Made by a program: the position numbers and the translations under genes
Shown: piece after piece, positions 18,424-27,243 of the stretch
How positions within the stretch are numbered: position 1 is the stretch's first letter
How the letters are laid out: each line of letters opens with the position of its first letter
Notes under the pieces: model-generated
Told to the model about the DNA's origin: nothing
Seen by the model: the letters and a program-made list of their open reading frames with translations, nothing else
Databases searched by the model: none
NCBI RefSeq assembly: GCF_025370785.1
Contig: NZ_JAMXFA010000021.1
Span: forward strand, 1 to 64,000
Source of the DNA: Laspinema olomoucense D3b
GTDB lineage: Bacteria > Cyanobacteriota > Cyanobacteriia > Cyanobacteriales > Laspinemataceae
Direction: 5' to 3'
Length of the DNA stretch: 64,000 nt

Positions 18424-20898
18424 ATGGCTAAAATCCTAATTGTTGATGATGACGTAACCGTGCAGCTCGTTCTCCAGGACTTACTTGAAAGCGACGGACA
18501 TCGCATCACCGTGGCCTCTGATGGGACCGAAGGCTGGCGTTTGGCTAGAGAACTGGAACCGGACTTGATCGTTTGCGATTGGATGATGCCCGGACTGGAT
18601 GGATTAGAAGTCTGTCAGAAAATCAAGTCTGACCCCAAACTTGCACCGATGTTTTTCATCCTACTCACCGCCCGAGAAGAAGTGGGCGATCGCATCAAGG
18701 GACTCAACACCGGAGCCGATGATTTTCTCTCCAAACCCATCGAAACCGAAGAGTTTCTCGCGCGGATCAGGGCTGCCTTACGACTCCAAGGCTTAACCCA
18801 GGAACTCAGCCAAGCCAATCAGCAGTTAGAAGCCTTAGTCGAAGTGCAGCGCCGACTCCTCGCCTTTAAAGGAGACACCACCACGGATAATAGTCTCAGC
18901 TACCCCTACACAGAAATTCTTAAACCCTTGGGACAAGCGGCTCATGCCAGTCGCGTCTACCTGTGCCAAAATCCGCCCTTGTCTACAGGCAATCTGGCCC
19001 ACAGGGGGCACTCTCCCCTTTTAGTGGCCCAGTGGAGTTGCGAAGAGTTAAAAATTCAACCCGGATCCGACCCCTCTCCCAAACCGGCTCAATGTTTCTC
19101 CTTAAAAGCACCCGTGCTGATTGAGCGGTGGGTATCCCTGTTGGCACGAGGAGAAGTCATTGCCGATGTTGTGAGTAACTTTCCCGACTCTGAACGAAAA
19201 ATCTTAGAACAATCCGGAATTCAATCCCTGCTGATTTTGCCCCTGATTGTGCATGGGGAATTCTTTGGATTTATTCGCTTTGACAACTGCACAGAACCTC
19301 GGGTCTGGTCCGAGTCAGAAGTCTCCATCCTCCGGGCCGCTGCTGCTGCCGTCTCTCTTCATAAAGAACGGGCCTTAGCGGAAGTGGCCCTGCGGTCTTC
19401 GGAAGCTCGCTATCGTGCCATTGTCGAAGATCAAACTGAACTGATTTGTCGGTTTGCACCCGATGGCACTCTAACCTTTGTTAATGATGCCTACTGCCGC
19501 TATTTCGGCGTGAGTCGCAAAGAGCTCATGGATGGATCGGTGGTCTCTTTGATACCGGATATCGATCGCAACCCCATCGCCATGCCTGTGGTCACCCGGG
19601 AACGCCGGATCATCCTGAGCAATGGAGAAGTGCGCTGGCAACAGTGGACCGATCGCGCCATTTTCGACGCCCAGGGGGTGTTGAGTGAGTTTCAAGCCGT
19701 GGGACGAGATATCACTGAACGTAAATTAGCCGAGGCAGCGGTCCAAGCCAGCGAGGAACGGTTCCGCCAATTAGCCGAAAATATCGAAGAGGTCTTTTGG
19801 ATTAGCGATCCAGACTATAGTCAAATCCTGTACGTTTCCCCAGCTTATGAGGAAATTTGGGGACTAGAACGCCAGCAATTGTATGAGAAACCCACTGCTC
19901 GTTTAGATGCCATTCATCCGGACGATCGCCAAGCCGTCCTCAGCGGATTGATGCCGTTAGATCGCCTCGATCGCGAATATCGGATCATTCGACCCGATGG
20001 TTCCATTCGCTGGATTCGCGATCGGGGCTTTCCCATCCGTGACGAAGAAGGAAAGATCTACCGCATTGCCGGAATTTCAGAAGATATTACCGAAATCAAA
20101 CGCGCTGAAGAGCAACTCCGTCATGCCTTGGCGAAAGAACGAGAAATCATGGAGTTTAGAACCCGATTTGTTTCAATGGTTTCTCATGAATTCCGCACCC
20201 CCATGACCACCATTCTCTCCTCTGCCGATTTACTCGAATATTATTTAGAGGAATGGCCCCATGACAAACTGGATAAAAAGTTCCAAGCCCTCCATCGCAT
20301 TCAATCGGCTACGGTGAACATGACCCAATTACTTGAAGATATCCTGTTCATCGGACGGGCCGAAATGAGCCAACTTCCGTTTAATCCCCAACCCCTTGAT
20401 CTCGCCGCATTTTGTGAAGGAATTGTAGAAGAGTTTCAATTTTCTTCAACCAAAAATTACACGATTAACTTTGTCCAAAATTACTCTAAGGAGTTTTTAA
20501 GCCATAAATACCATAAACCTTGCTTTGATGAAAAATTATTACGATATATCTTAAACAACCTCCTTTCTAATGCTATTAAATACTCCCCGGAGGGCGGAGA
20601 AGTTTATTTTGAATTAACCTGTACCGAGACTCAGGTTATTTTTATGATTAAAGACTCAGGAATTGGCATTCCTTCCGATGAAATACCCCGCCTCTTCCAA
20701 ACCTTCCACCGTTGCGGAAATGTCGGGAATATCCCCGGTACCGGGTTGGGATTGGCAATGGTGAAACGGAGTACCGACTTACATGGCGGGGAAATTGCCG
20801 TCAAAAGTGAGGTGGGATTCGGGACGGCATTTACCGTTAGGCTTCCTTTGTATAGCCGACAGCGAGAAGAGGATTCAAGTTCACAACAAGTGGGATAA
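18424..20898 (+). CDS. Hybrid REC-GAF-PAS-PAS histidine kinase
   Basis: 824 residues, soluble. The receiver is at about 1-120 (D8/D9/D10 acidic cluster, phosphoacceptor D52 in IVCDWMMPGLDG, lysine in DDFLSKPIE). A coiled linker leads to a GAF-like domain about 150-320, PAS about 325-445 ending DITERKLAEA, and PAS/PAC about 450-570 ending DITEIKRAEEQ. HisKA has its histidine in MVSHEFRTPMTT, and HATPase has LNNLLSNAIKYSPEGG, KDSGIGIPSDE and PGTGLGLAMVKR. The N-terminal receiver suggests it acts inside a phosphorelay. The kinase core is paralogous to the 373-residue protein at 8952-10073. It stands alone, 122 bases before an RNA methyltransferase gene. Confidence 0.93.
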   Translation: MAKILIVDDDVTVQLVLQDLLESDGHRITVASDGTEGWRLARELEPDLIVCDWMMPGLDGLEVCQKIKSDPKLAPMFFILLTAREEVGDRIKGLNTGADDFLSKPIETEEFLARIRAALRLQGLTQELSQANQQLEALVEVQRRLLAFKGDTTTDNSLSYPYTEILKPLGQAAHASRVYLCQNPPLSTGNLAHRGHSPLLVAQWSCEELKIQPGSDPSPKPAQCFSLKAPVLIERWVSLLARGEVIADVVSNFPDSERKILEQSGIQSLLILPLIVHGEFFGFIRFDNCTEPRVWSESEVSILRAAAAAVSLHKERALAEVALRSSEARYRAIVEDQTELICRFAPDGTLTFVNDAYCRYFGVSRKELMDGSVVSLIPDIDRNPIAMPVVTRERRIILSNGEVRWQQWTDRAIFDAQGVLSEFQAVGRDITERKLAEAAVQASEERFRQLAENIEEVFWISDPDYSQILYVSPAYEEIWGLERQQLYEKPTARLDAIHPDDRQAVLSGLMPLDRLDREYRIIRPDGSIRWIRDRGFPIRDEEGKIYRIAGISEDITEIKRAEEQLRHALAKEREIMEFRTRFVSMVSHEFRTPMTTILSSADLLEYYLEEWPHDKLDKKFQALHRIQSATVNMTQLLEDILFIGRAEMSQLPFNPQPLDLAAFCEGIVEEFQFSSTKNYTINFVQNYSKEFLSHKYHKPCFDEKLLRYILNNLLSNAIKYSPEGGEVYFELTCTETQVIFMIKDSGIGIPSDEIPRLFQTFHRCGNVGNIPGTGLGLAMVKRSTDLHGGEIAVKSEVGFGTAFTVRLPLYSRQREEDSSSQQVG

Positions 20899-21020
20899 TT
20901 ATTCTCAGGCGGTTGTCCGGACTCGTCCCCTCGGAATTCTGCCTCTTCCCGAATTTTTGGGGAGTAGAAATGACTTCCTAACGGGTCTATATCTAGTGCT
21001 TTTCTGATAAACTATCACTT

Positions 21021-22148
21021 ATGATGACTGAATACTTTGCAACTGTTGCTCGGGGTTTAGAACCCATTGCTGCCCAAGAATTAGAACGGTTAGGTGCTCA
21101 AGACGTTCGTCCGGACTTTACAGGAGTCCATTTTTCGGGCGATCGCGCTTTACTTTATCGGGTGAATTTGTGGGGAAGAACTCTGTTTCGGGTTCTCGTT
21201 CCCATACGAGAATTTTTCTGCCCAAATGCTGAAATGCTGTATCGAGAAGTCCAGTCTATTGATTGGGAAGAGTATCTCGATCCAGGTAATACCCTGGCGG
21301 TGAACTGTACCGGCAGCAATCAAAAACTCAATCACACTCATTTTACGGCCTTACAGGTCAAAAATGCGATCATAGACCAACAACGCGATCGCACCGGAGA
21401 ACGGTCTACTGTGGATCCGAAGGACCCGGATTTGTTGCTAAATCTGCATATTCATGGCGATCGCGCCATTCTCAGTTTAGATAGTTCTGGAAATAGCTTA
21501 CACCGGCGCGGATATCGTCCGGCAATGGGAACTGCACCTCTCAAGGAAACCTTAGCTGCTGCTATTTTAGAACTCGCTGAATATTCCCCAGAACAGCCCT
21601 TTTTAGACCCCCTGTGCGGGTCCGGGACTTTACCTTTAGAGGCGGGTTTAAAGGCATTAAATATTGCCCCAGGATTGTTTAGAGAACGGTTTGGGTTTAT
21701 GAGTTGGCGCGATTTTGACCTCGAACTTTGGCAGGACATCCGCCAGGAAGCCCTAGAAGGTCAAAAAGCCGAATTAACCGCCCCCATCTACGGCAGCGAT
21801 CGCGATCGGGCTGTTATCCAACAAGCCCATCTCAATGCGGAAAACTGTGGATTAGATACTCACGTTCACTTTTCTACCCAAGAATTTTATCACATCGAAC
21901 CCCCTGCCGAAACCGGCATTTTTATCTGCAATCCTCCCTACGGAGAACGTCTCGGTGAAGTACAGGAACTCGGTGATTTTTATAAATCCCTTGGAGATAT
22001 TTTAAAACAGCGTTTTACCGGATGGACGGCTTATATTTTATCCGGCAATAAAGAACTCACCAAAAAAATCGGGCTGAAATCCTCAAAACGCATTCCCGTT
22101 TACAATGGTTCTTTACCTTGTACCTTACTCAAATATGAATTGTATTAA
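21021..22148 (+). CDS. THUMP-domain SAM-dependent RNA methyltransferase (RlmL/YpsC-like)
   Basis: 375 residues. The N-terminal ferredoxin-like and THUMP region (about 1-160, start YFATVARGLEPIAAQELERLG) binds RNA. The C-terminal Rossmann methyltransferase domain has the SAM loop FLDPLCGSGTLPLEAGL, the acid in IYGSDRDRA, and the catalytic NPPYGERLGE, typical of N2-guanine methyltransferases acting on 23S rRNA (RlmL type) or tRNA. The length corresponds to the single-domain relatives, without the RlmK half of the Escherichia coli fusion. Two ATGs lie in tandem at 21021 and 21024. It is convergent with the cyclophilin gene, separated by a hairpin. Confidence 0.92.
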   Translation: MMTEYFATVARGLEPIAAQELERLGAQDVRPDFTGVHFSGDRALLYRVNLWGRTLFRVLVPIREFFCPNAEMLYREVQSIDWEEYLDPGNTLAVNCTGSNQKLNHTHFTALQVKNAIIDQQRDRTGERSTVDPKDPDLLLNLHIHGDRAILSLDSSGNSLHRRGYRPAMGTAPLKETLAAAILELAEYSPEQPFLDPLCGSGTLPLEAGLKALNIAPGLFRERFGFMSWRDFDLELWQDIRQEALEGQKAELTAPIYGSDRDRAVIQQAHLNAENCGLDTHVHFSTQEFYHIEPPAETGIFICNPPYGERLGEVQELGDFYKSLGDILKQRFTGWTAYILSGNKELTKKIGLKSSKRIPVYNGSLPCTLLKYELY

Positions 22149-22167
22149 ATTTGAGGCCGGATTTCTC

Positions 22168-22196
22168 GGTAGGGGAATCGCTTTGAAACCCCTACC
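22168..22196. terminator. Hairpin between convergent genes
   Basis: Perfect 8-bp arms GGTAGGGG / CCCCTACC with a 13-base loop, 20 bases after the methyltransferase stop and 9 bases before the cyclophilin stop. It lacks a T-run but may serve both transcripts. Confidence 0.4.
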
Positions 22197-22204
22197 CATG
22201 TTAC

Positions 22205-22627
22205 TTAGTCTTTCTCGATTTTAACCGATATGATTTTATCTCCAGCCCGAATAGAGTTGACGACATTCATATCTTCGGTTTTACCAAAAACGGTATGTTG
22301 TCCATCTAAATGGGGTTGGGGAGAGTGGCAAATAAAGAATTGACTGCCCCCAGTATTACGCCCTGCATGGGCCATTGATAATGTACCCGCTAGATGTTTG
22401 TTGGGGTTAATTTCACAATTAATTTTATAACCCGGACCCCCCGTTCCTGTTCCATTGGGACATCCCCCCTGGATCATGAAATTGGGTATTACCCGATGGA
22501 AGGTTAATCCATCATAAAACCCACTTTCAGATAATTTGGTAAAATTATCTACCGTATTGGGGGCATCTTTATCGAACAGATCCAGATGAATCGTTCCTTT
22601 GTCGGTTTCCATAATGGCACGAGGCAT
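22205..22627 (-). CDS. Cyclophilin-type peptidyl-prolyl isomerase
   Basis: 140 residues catalysing cis-trans isomerisation of proline peptide bonds. The cyclophilin core is complete: [19 protein letters not shown] with the catalytic arginine, [12 protein letters not shown] and [10 protein letters not shown], where H replaces the tryptophan of cyclosporin-sensitive forms nearby. It has no signal peptide, so it is cytosolic, matching the short bacterial PpiB type. AAGGAG lies eight bases before the ATG. It is a single gene convergent with the RNA methyltransferase gene. Confidence 0.96.
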   Translation of the reverse strand: MPRAIMETDKGTIHLDLFDKDAPNTVDNFTKLSESGFYDGLTFHRVIPNFMIQGGCPNGTGTGGPGYKINCEINPNKHLAGTLSMAHAGRNTGGSQFFICHSPQPHLDGQHTVFGKTEDMNVVNSIRAGDKIISVKIEKD

Positions 22628-22730
22628 AGGTTTCTCCTTGAATTGATTCAGATTTAAGGGCGTTCTCAGTGGACCGATCGCACAGGACAGCCCTATATTA
22701 CCTTAGAGCGTCGGTTGTTGGGGAGAGGGG

Positions 22731-22767
22731 TCATTTGTCATTTGTCATTTGTCATTTGTCATTTGTC
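22731..22767. repeat. Heptanucleotide tandem repeat TCATTTG
   Basis: Five uninterrupted copies of TCATTTG followed by TC. This is the style of the short tandemly repeated repetitive sequences (heptamers) known in filamentous cyanobacteria. Confidence 0.95.
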
Positions 22768-22775
22768 CTTGGTTG

Positions 22776-22865
22776 ATGGGGGAGATGGGGAGATGGGGAG
22801 ATGGGGAGGAGGGGGAGGATGGGGAGGATGGGGAGGATGGGGAGAGGGGGAGAGGGGGAGATGAA
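22776..22865. repeat. Purine-rich minisatellite (GATGGGGAG type)
   Basis: Repeats of GATGGGGAG and GAGGATGGG units, completely G/A/T on the plus strand. It resembles the reverse complement of the array at 1-77. It is in frame with the following gene and would encode a Gly-Arg-Met repeat if translated, but the gene most likely starts later. Confidence 0.85.
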
Positions 22866-22953
22866 TTTTTTGGGTTCATCTTTGCCGAGGATGATGTTGA
22901 TGGGTGCGGGATTGTTGTACTCTAATCATTACCGAAAAAAGCAGAGGAAAATT

Positions 22954-23676
22954 ATGGATAGCGAACAAACTCAAGAAATTCTCAGGTTGCGGGATAAAAA
23001 ATTGACCCCGAAGCAAATCGCCCGCAAAATGGGGTTGAAAGTCTCGGACGTTACAAGATTTGTGAAGGAACAAGCCGAACAAGTGGCGATCGCTCGTGAG
23101 GAATCCGGAGAATTAGCGCCGCTGGTGGAGTGTCTAATCAATGCCAATTGCCTATACAGATTCTTTCCTGAAGAAGGGGCGATCGCAACCCAATCAGAGG
23201 ATGATTTAGAAACCACAACCGACCCGGGTATGGCGATTGTAACGGTGACGCGATCGCCTGGATTGAACCGCTTTATTGTCTGTACTTACCTCGTGGATTA
23301 TTGGTGTTTGGGGGTCAAAGATGCCTCGGGGCCGCGCAAATACAATCGCAGTGAATATCAAAAAATTGCCTCTTTGTATTATGACTCGTTCATCGGGGGT
23401 TCTGAGAAAATTTCATTAACTCAGGCTCAAGCCATTGTCTGGGGCGCTGTTGAATATGCGGAAACATTAGGCTTTAAACCCCATCATGATTTTGAACAAT
23501 CCAAAGAACAGTTAGGGGAGTGGAATGGGGAGCCAAAACTTGAATTTGGAAAAGACGGAAAGCCATTCTATACTAGCGGACCCTACGATAATTCCGCCTC
23601 AATTATTAGTACCTTGAATAAATCTGTGGGTGAGGGAAATTATCATTATATGATGGGTAGGGAGATGGACTTATAA
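22954..23676 (+). CDS. Helix-turn-helix protein with unknown C-terminal domain
   Basis: 240 residues from the ATG at 22954, preceded by AGAGGAAA. The longer open frame from 22801 runs through a minisatellite and is probably not translated. Residues about 5-45 form a Hin-type helix-turn-helix (ILRLRDKKLTPKQIARKMGL then VSDVTRFVKEQ). The remainder has a conserved-looking domain with TVTRSPGLNRFIVCTYLVDY, WCLGVKDASGPR, and a C-terminal SGPYDNSASIISTLNKSVGE. I recall this combination in uncharacterised bacterial proteins but cannot name a function. It might be a DNA-binding regulator or a recombinase-related accessory. It is convergent with the TenA-like gene. Confidence 0.75.
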   Translation: MDSEQTQEILRLRDKKLTPKQIARKMGLKVSDVTRFVKEQAEQVAIAREESGELAPLVECLINANCLYRFFPEEGAIATQSEDDLETTTDPGMAIVTVTRSPGLNRFIVCTYLVDYWCLGVKDASGPRKYNRSEYQKIASLYYDSFIGGSEKISLTQAQAIVWGAVEYAETLGFKPHHDFEQSKEQLGEWNGEPKLEFGKDGKPFYTSGPYDNSASIISTLNKSVGEGNYHYMMGREMDL

Positions 23677-23693
23677 TTTTGTTGAATTTCTGA

Positions 23694-23729
23694 GGTTGTC
23701 AAGCAGGTATTAACTCCCGCTTGACAACC
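23694..23729. terminator. Hairpin between convergent genes
   Basis: Perfect 11-bp arms GGTTGTCAAGC / GCTTGACAACC around a 14-base loop, between the helix-turn-helix gene and the TenA-like gene. It is a likely shared terminator, though without a strong T-run. Confidence 0.5.
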
Positions 23730-23736
23730 CCGAGAC

Positions 23737-24360
23737 TTAGCTGGCATTAAATGCCATTTGCCAAAATGCCTTTTCAAATTGAGCCACGGTAATCACGGTT
23801 TGTTCAGCTTCTTTCTGAACCTCCGGTGAGGCATCCCTGAGCATTTCATCGGCTTGTTGTGCTAACAATTTGACATAATCGGTAAAGCCCGAATTTCCCC
23901 AGCGATCGGCAAATTCAGTATAGGGTTCCGGCATGGGTCCTGGCAATTGCCACCCTTGATTATAAGCCAACTCCACCGCCCACAATCCCGTTGCTTGCAC
24001 CGCATAAGGAGTCCGGGCTAGATTTCCTAAAAACTGGCTGTATTCTTCACAAGTGCGCTGTTTAGCGACATCCAAGGATAAATTCCGTTCGGCGGCTTTG
24101 GCTTGAAACCAGTTCAATTCATCTTTGAGGGCAGTTAATCCTCCTAACAGGACATCAAAATGATGGCGAGGAGCAACGGATAAAATCCGGGCTAACATCC
24201 GCGTAAATTCCACTACAAATTGATAATCCTGCACCAGCCAAGTATTAAATTGCTCGGGGGTAATAGTGCCTTGTTTACACCCCTCCAGAAAAGGATGGAC
24301 CGTGGCTTCCTGCCAAAGAGGTTGATGGTTTTTAAGAATTTCTTGACAGGTGAGGCTCAT
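23737..24360 (-). CDS. TenA/THI-4 family protein
   Basis: 207 residues of the all-helical TenA fold (start region LWQEATVHPFLEGCKQGTI, then FNTWLVQDYQFV, DELNWFQ, and TPYAVQATGLWAVELAYNQGW). TenA_C enzymes hydrolyse aminopyrimidines for thiamine salvage with an active-site cysteine. Here the segment that would carry it reads TGLWAVELAY, without a cysteine, so it belongs to the TenA_E group, whose glutamate-based activity is less well defined. It is cytosolic. The gene is alone, divergent from nothing close; the ABC-F gene upstream runs on the same strand and ends 96 bases before this start. Confidence 0.85.
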   Translation of the reverse strand: MSLTCQEILKNHQPLWQEATVHPFLEGCKQGTITPEQFNTWLVQDYQFVVEFTRMLARILSVAPRHHFDVLLGGLTALKDELNWFQAKAAERNLSLDVAKQRTCEEYSQFLGNLARTPYAVQATGLWAVELAYNQGWQLPGPMPEPYTEFADRWGNSGFTDYVKLLAQQADEMLRDASPEVQKEAEQTVITVAQFEKAFWQMAFNAS

Positions 24361-24455
24361 AAGTTAAGAATAATAAACAACAGCTTCAGGTTACATCATT
24401 TGGGTACAAAACTGCCCCGTCCCGCATCATCAAGGTTGCTAGACGAGGCGGTGTT

Positions 24456-26411
24456 TTAGTTGCTAGAATAGGTGCTTTCAATTTCAGCCAATTCCATCCA
24501 ACGTTCGGTAGCTAATTCAATTTCATGAGCCAAATCTTGGACCTTTTGATGGAGTTTTTGCACTTCGGTGACGGCCCCAGGTTCGGCATGATAGAGGGCT
24601 TTTTCCGTGGCGGCTTTTTCCGCTTCCATTTGGGCGATTTTGGCTTCGAGTTGCTGATACTCTCGCTTTTCCTTGGAGGACAGTTTGCGCTGGCGATTTT
24701 TATCCCAACTGACCCGTTCCGACTTGTCAACGGTGGCGGTTTGGGAGTTGGGTTTTTTGTCGTTTTGGCTGGCGGTTGCCAGCCGTGCGGCTTCGGCGGC
24801 TTCAGCTTTTTGGTAGTCGAGATAAACCGTATAGTTGCCGGGATACTGGCGGAGGTTTCCGCCTTCTTCTAAGGCAAATATGGTATTGACGGTGCGATCG
24901 AGAAAATAGCGATCGTGGGAGACAACGATCGCACATCCGTTAAAGTCTTCTAGGTAATCTTCTAAAACGGATAACGTCTGCACGTCTAAGTCATTGGTGG
25001 GTTCGTCCAAAATGAGAATATTCGGGGCGCTCATCAAGACGCGCAGTAAAAACAGTCGCCGTTTTTCTCCCCCGGAGAGTTTATGAACGGGTAAATATTG
25101 TTGATTCGGGGGAAACAGAAACCGTTCTAACATTTGGGAGGCAGTAATTTGCAGTCCGTCGGCTGTTTTGACTAATTCGGCTTCTTCCTTCACGTAATCG
25201 ATCGCCCGTTGATTTTGATCCGCAGCGGCGAGTAAATCATCACAGTGTTGGTCAAAATAACCGATATGGATGGTACTGCCAATCTCTACTGTTCCCGAAT
25301 CTGGAGCGAGGCGTCCGGTAATGATATCCAGTAAGGTGGATTTCCCAATGCCATTTTTGCCGATAATGCCGATGCGATCGTCGGGACTAAATTTATAGGA
25401 AAAGTCCTGGATCAAGGTGCGATCGCCATAAGCTTTACTGACATTTTCTAGCTCGATCGCCTTCTTGCCAATCCGCCGACTAGCCGTGGAAATTTCAACC
25501 TTCCCTAAACTCTGTTTAAACTCCTTATCCTGGAGATCCATTGCCCGCCCAATCCGAGCTTTTTGCTTGGTACTGCGGGCTTTGGGTCCGCGACTGAGCC
25601 ATTCTAATTCCCGACGTAATACGCCATAATGTTTACGTTCCTGACTGGCTGCCGCTTCTTCGGCTAGGGCTTTTTTTTCTAAATAATAAGAATAATTTCC
25701 GTCGTAAGTGTAAAGTTCCCCACGATCAAGTTCGATAATCCGATTAGTGACGCGATCGAGAAAATAGCGATCGTGGGTAATCAGCAAAATTGCCCCGCGA
25801 AAGCTGTTCAAGTAACTCTGCAACCACTCCACGGAAATCGCATCCAAATGGTTTGTCGGTTCATCCATCAGCAGCACATCTGGATCGCTGAGTAAAGCGG
25901 CAGCTAGGGCGATCCGCTTGCGGTATCCCCCAGAAAGGGTCCCGATTTGGGCGTCAAAATCTTCAATTCCTAACTGACTGAGGATAATTTTCGCTTGGGT
26001 TTCCAGTTCCCATGCGCCGCTGGTTTCCATATTGTGCATGACTTCGGATAACCGCGCCATCAACTGCCCATCTTCAGGATGGCGGGCAATTTTGTGACTG
26101 AGGTCCTCATACTCACGCACCAGGTTCATGCGATCGCCACAGTCGGCAAAAACCTGCTCTAATACCGTCCGATTTTCATCGAGCTCCGGTTGCTGCGGGA
26201 GATACACGATTCTCACCCCAGAATTGACTAAGATTTGTCCGCCATCCACGGGCTCTAAGCGGGCAATCATTTTCAATAGGGTAGATTTGCCAGATCCGTT
26301 CGTGCCGATCAAGCCCACTTTATCGGTGGGATTGAGGCTAAAGCTGGCATCCCGGAGGATTTCTTTAATGCCAAAATCTTTTTTGACGGATTGCAGGGTA
26401 AAGATGCTCAT
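24456..26411 (-). CDS. ABC-F family ATPase (Uup-like)
   Basis: 651 residues with two ABC domains and no membrane helices. Domain 1 has Walker A GTNGSGKST, signature LSGGYRKR and Walker B VLLMDEPTNHLD. The interdomain linker is rich in basic residues (GPKARSTKQKARIGRA). Domain 2 has GKNGIGKST, LSGGEKRRL and ILILDEPTNDLD. The C-terminus (about 560-651) is a lysine/glutamate-rich coiled coil (KEKREYQQLEAKIAQMEAEK), the feature of Uup/ABCF types. These ATPases act on the ribosome as translation factors or on ribosome-associated stress. Its transcript could read on into the TenA-like gene 96 bases downstream. Confidence 0.93.
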   Translation of the reverse strand: MSIFTLQSVKKDFGIKEILRDASFSLNPTDKVGLIGTNGSGKSTLLKMIARLEPVDGGQILVNSGVRIVYLPQQPELDENRTVLEQVFADCGDRMNLVREYEDLSHKIARHPEDGQLMARLSEVMHNMETSGAWELETQAKIILSQLGIEDFDAQIGTLSGGYRKRIALAAALLSDPDVLLMDEPTNHLDAISVEWLQSYLNSFRGAILLITHDRYFLDRVTNRIIELDRGELYTYDGNYSYYLEKKALAEEAAASQERKHYGVLRRELEWLSRGPKARSTKQKARIGRAMDLQDKEFKQSLGKVEISTASRRIGKKAIELENVSKAYGDRTLIQDFSYKFSPDDRIGIIGKNGIGKSTLLDIITGRLAPDSGTVEIGSTIHIGYFDQHCDDLLAAADQNQRAIDYVKEEAELVKTADGLQITASQMLERFLFPPNQQYLPVHKLSGGEKRRLFLLRVLMSAPNILILDEPTNDLDVQTLSVLEDYLEDFNGCAIVVSHDRYFLDRTVNTIFALEEGGNLRQYPGNYTVYLDYQKAEAAEAARLATASQNDKKPNSQTATVDKSERVSWDKNRQRKLSSKEKREYQQLEAKIAQMEAEKAATEKALYHAEPGAVTEVQKLHQKVQDLAHEIELATERWMELAEIESTYSSN

Positions 26412-27243
26412 CGAGTTCCTTTGTACGGCACAGACTCCTGCTTTGTATTATCCCTCAGTCTTTGCCTCGTGGGTAGTGCTTCAGGCTGAATCTGCCTTGA
26501 ATCCACTGCTTAAGGGCCAGTCCCCTCCCTTGAGGGCCACAATTACCGGGGATTTACAACGGGGCTTCCCGAGGATGGGTACAGCTCTAGGGGCAAAGCA
26601 CAAGCAACGGGGTTTCTTGAAAAAATAATAGGCAATGAGTTCCAAATCAGTTACAGCAACCGGGTTAGTCTTCCCTTTGGAATACCCCCGCACTCCGCGA
26701 GTAATTGGCTTAAATTTGCATTAAATCTGCCCCTAATTTTTGGCAGAAATCCCCCCGTTTGCTGGTCCGCTTGCTCACCTTCCCCTGGGTAGGGATCGGC
26801 GCATTAGGAGACGAAATCCGGGGAAACGGAATGATGAGGCGATCTATTATCATACCATTCCTAGTTTTTTATTTAGCAATAGTTTTATTGATAAATATTG
26901 ATAATTTACCGAACTTCAAGGCCATAAAATTAAACTAGCTGGGAGTCAAGGGGTTGAGATCTCTCGATTGGGTGAGATTGTTAATCCTGCCTTGAGAAAT
27001 CCCTTAATTTAGGTCTACCTGGGGAGTGTTTTTTTACGTTCAGGGAGATGAGAGGCTGATGTATAGGAAGCCGACCCCCAGAAAAAAGGCGATCGCCTTT
27101 CCTGATCTACTCCTTGCTGACATCTCCCCTCGTCTGTAGGGGCGTGAAAGCCCAAACCATCCTAGGACCCAGGGTGGCCAGTCATCGGATATCAGTACCC
27201 GACAGGACCATTCCCCCGGGAAACAAGGAAACACAGGTGCGCT
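26412..27243. other. Intergenic region without a recognisable gene
   Basis: 832 bases between divergent genes. Short open frames on both strands have no protein character. An AT-rich segment at about 26850-26940 may hold promoters. I see no RNA gene or sizeable repeat. Confidence 0.5.

Noticed and set aside
22801-22953. N-terminal extension of the helix-turn-helix protein
   Set aside because: It translates a minisatellite; the ATG at 22954 has a ribosome-binding site and gives the helix-turn-helix at the N-terminus.
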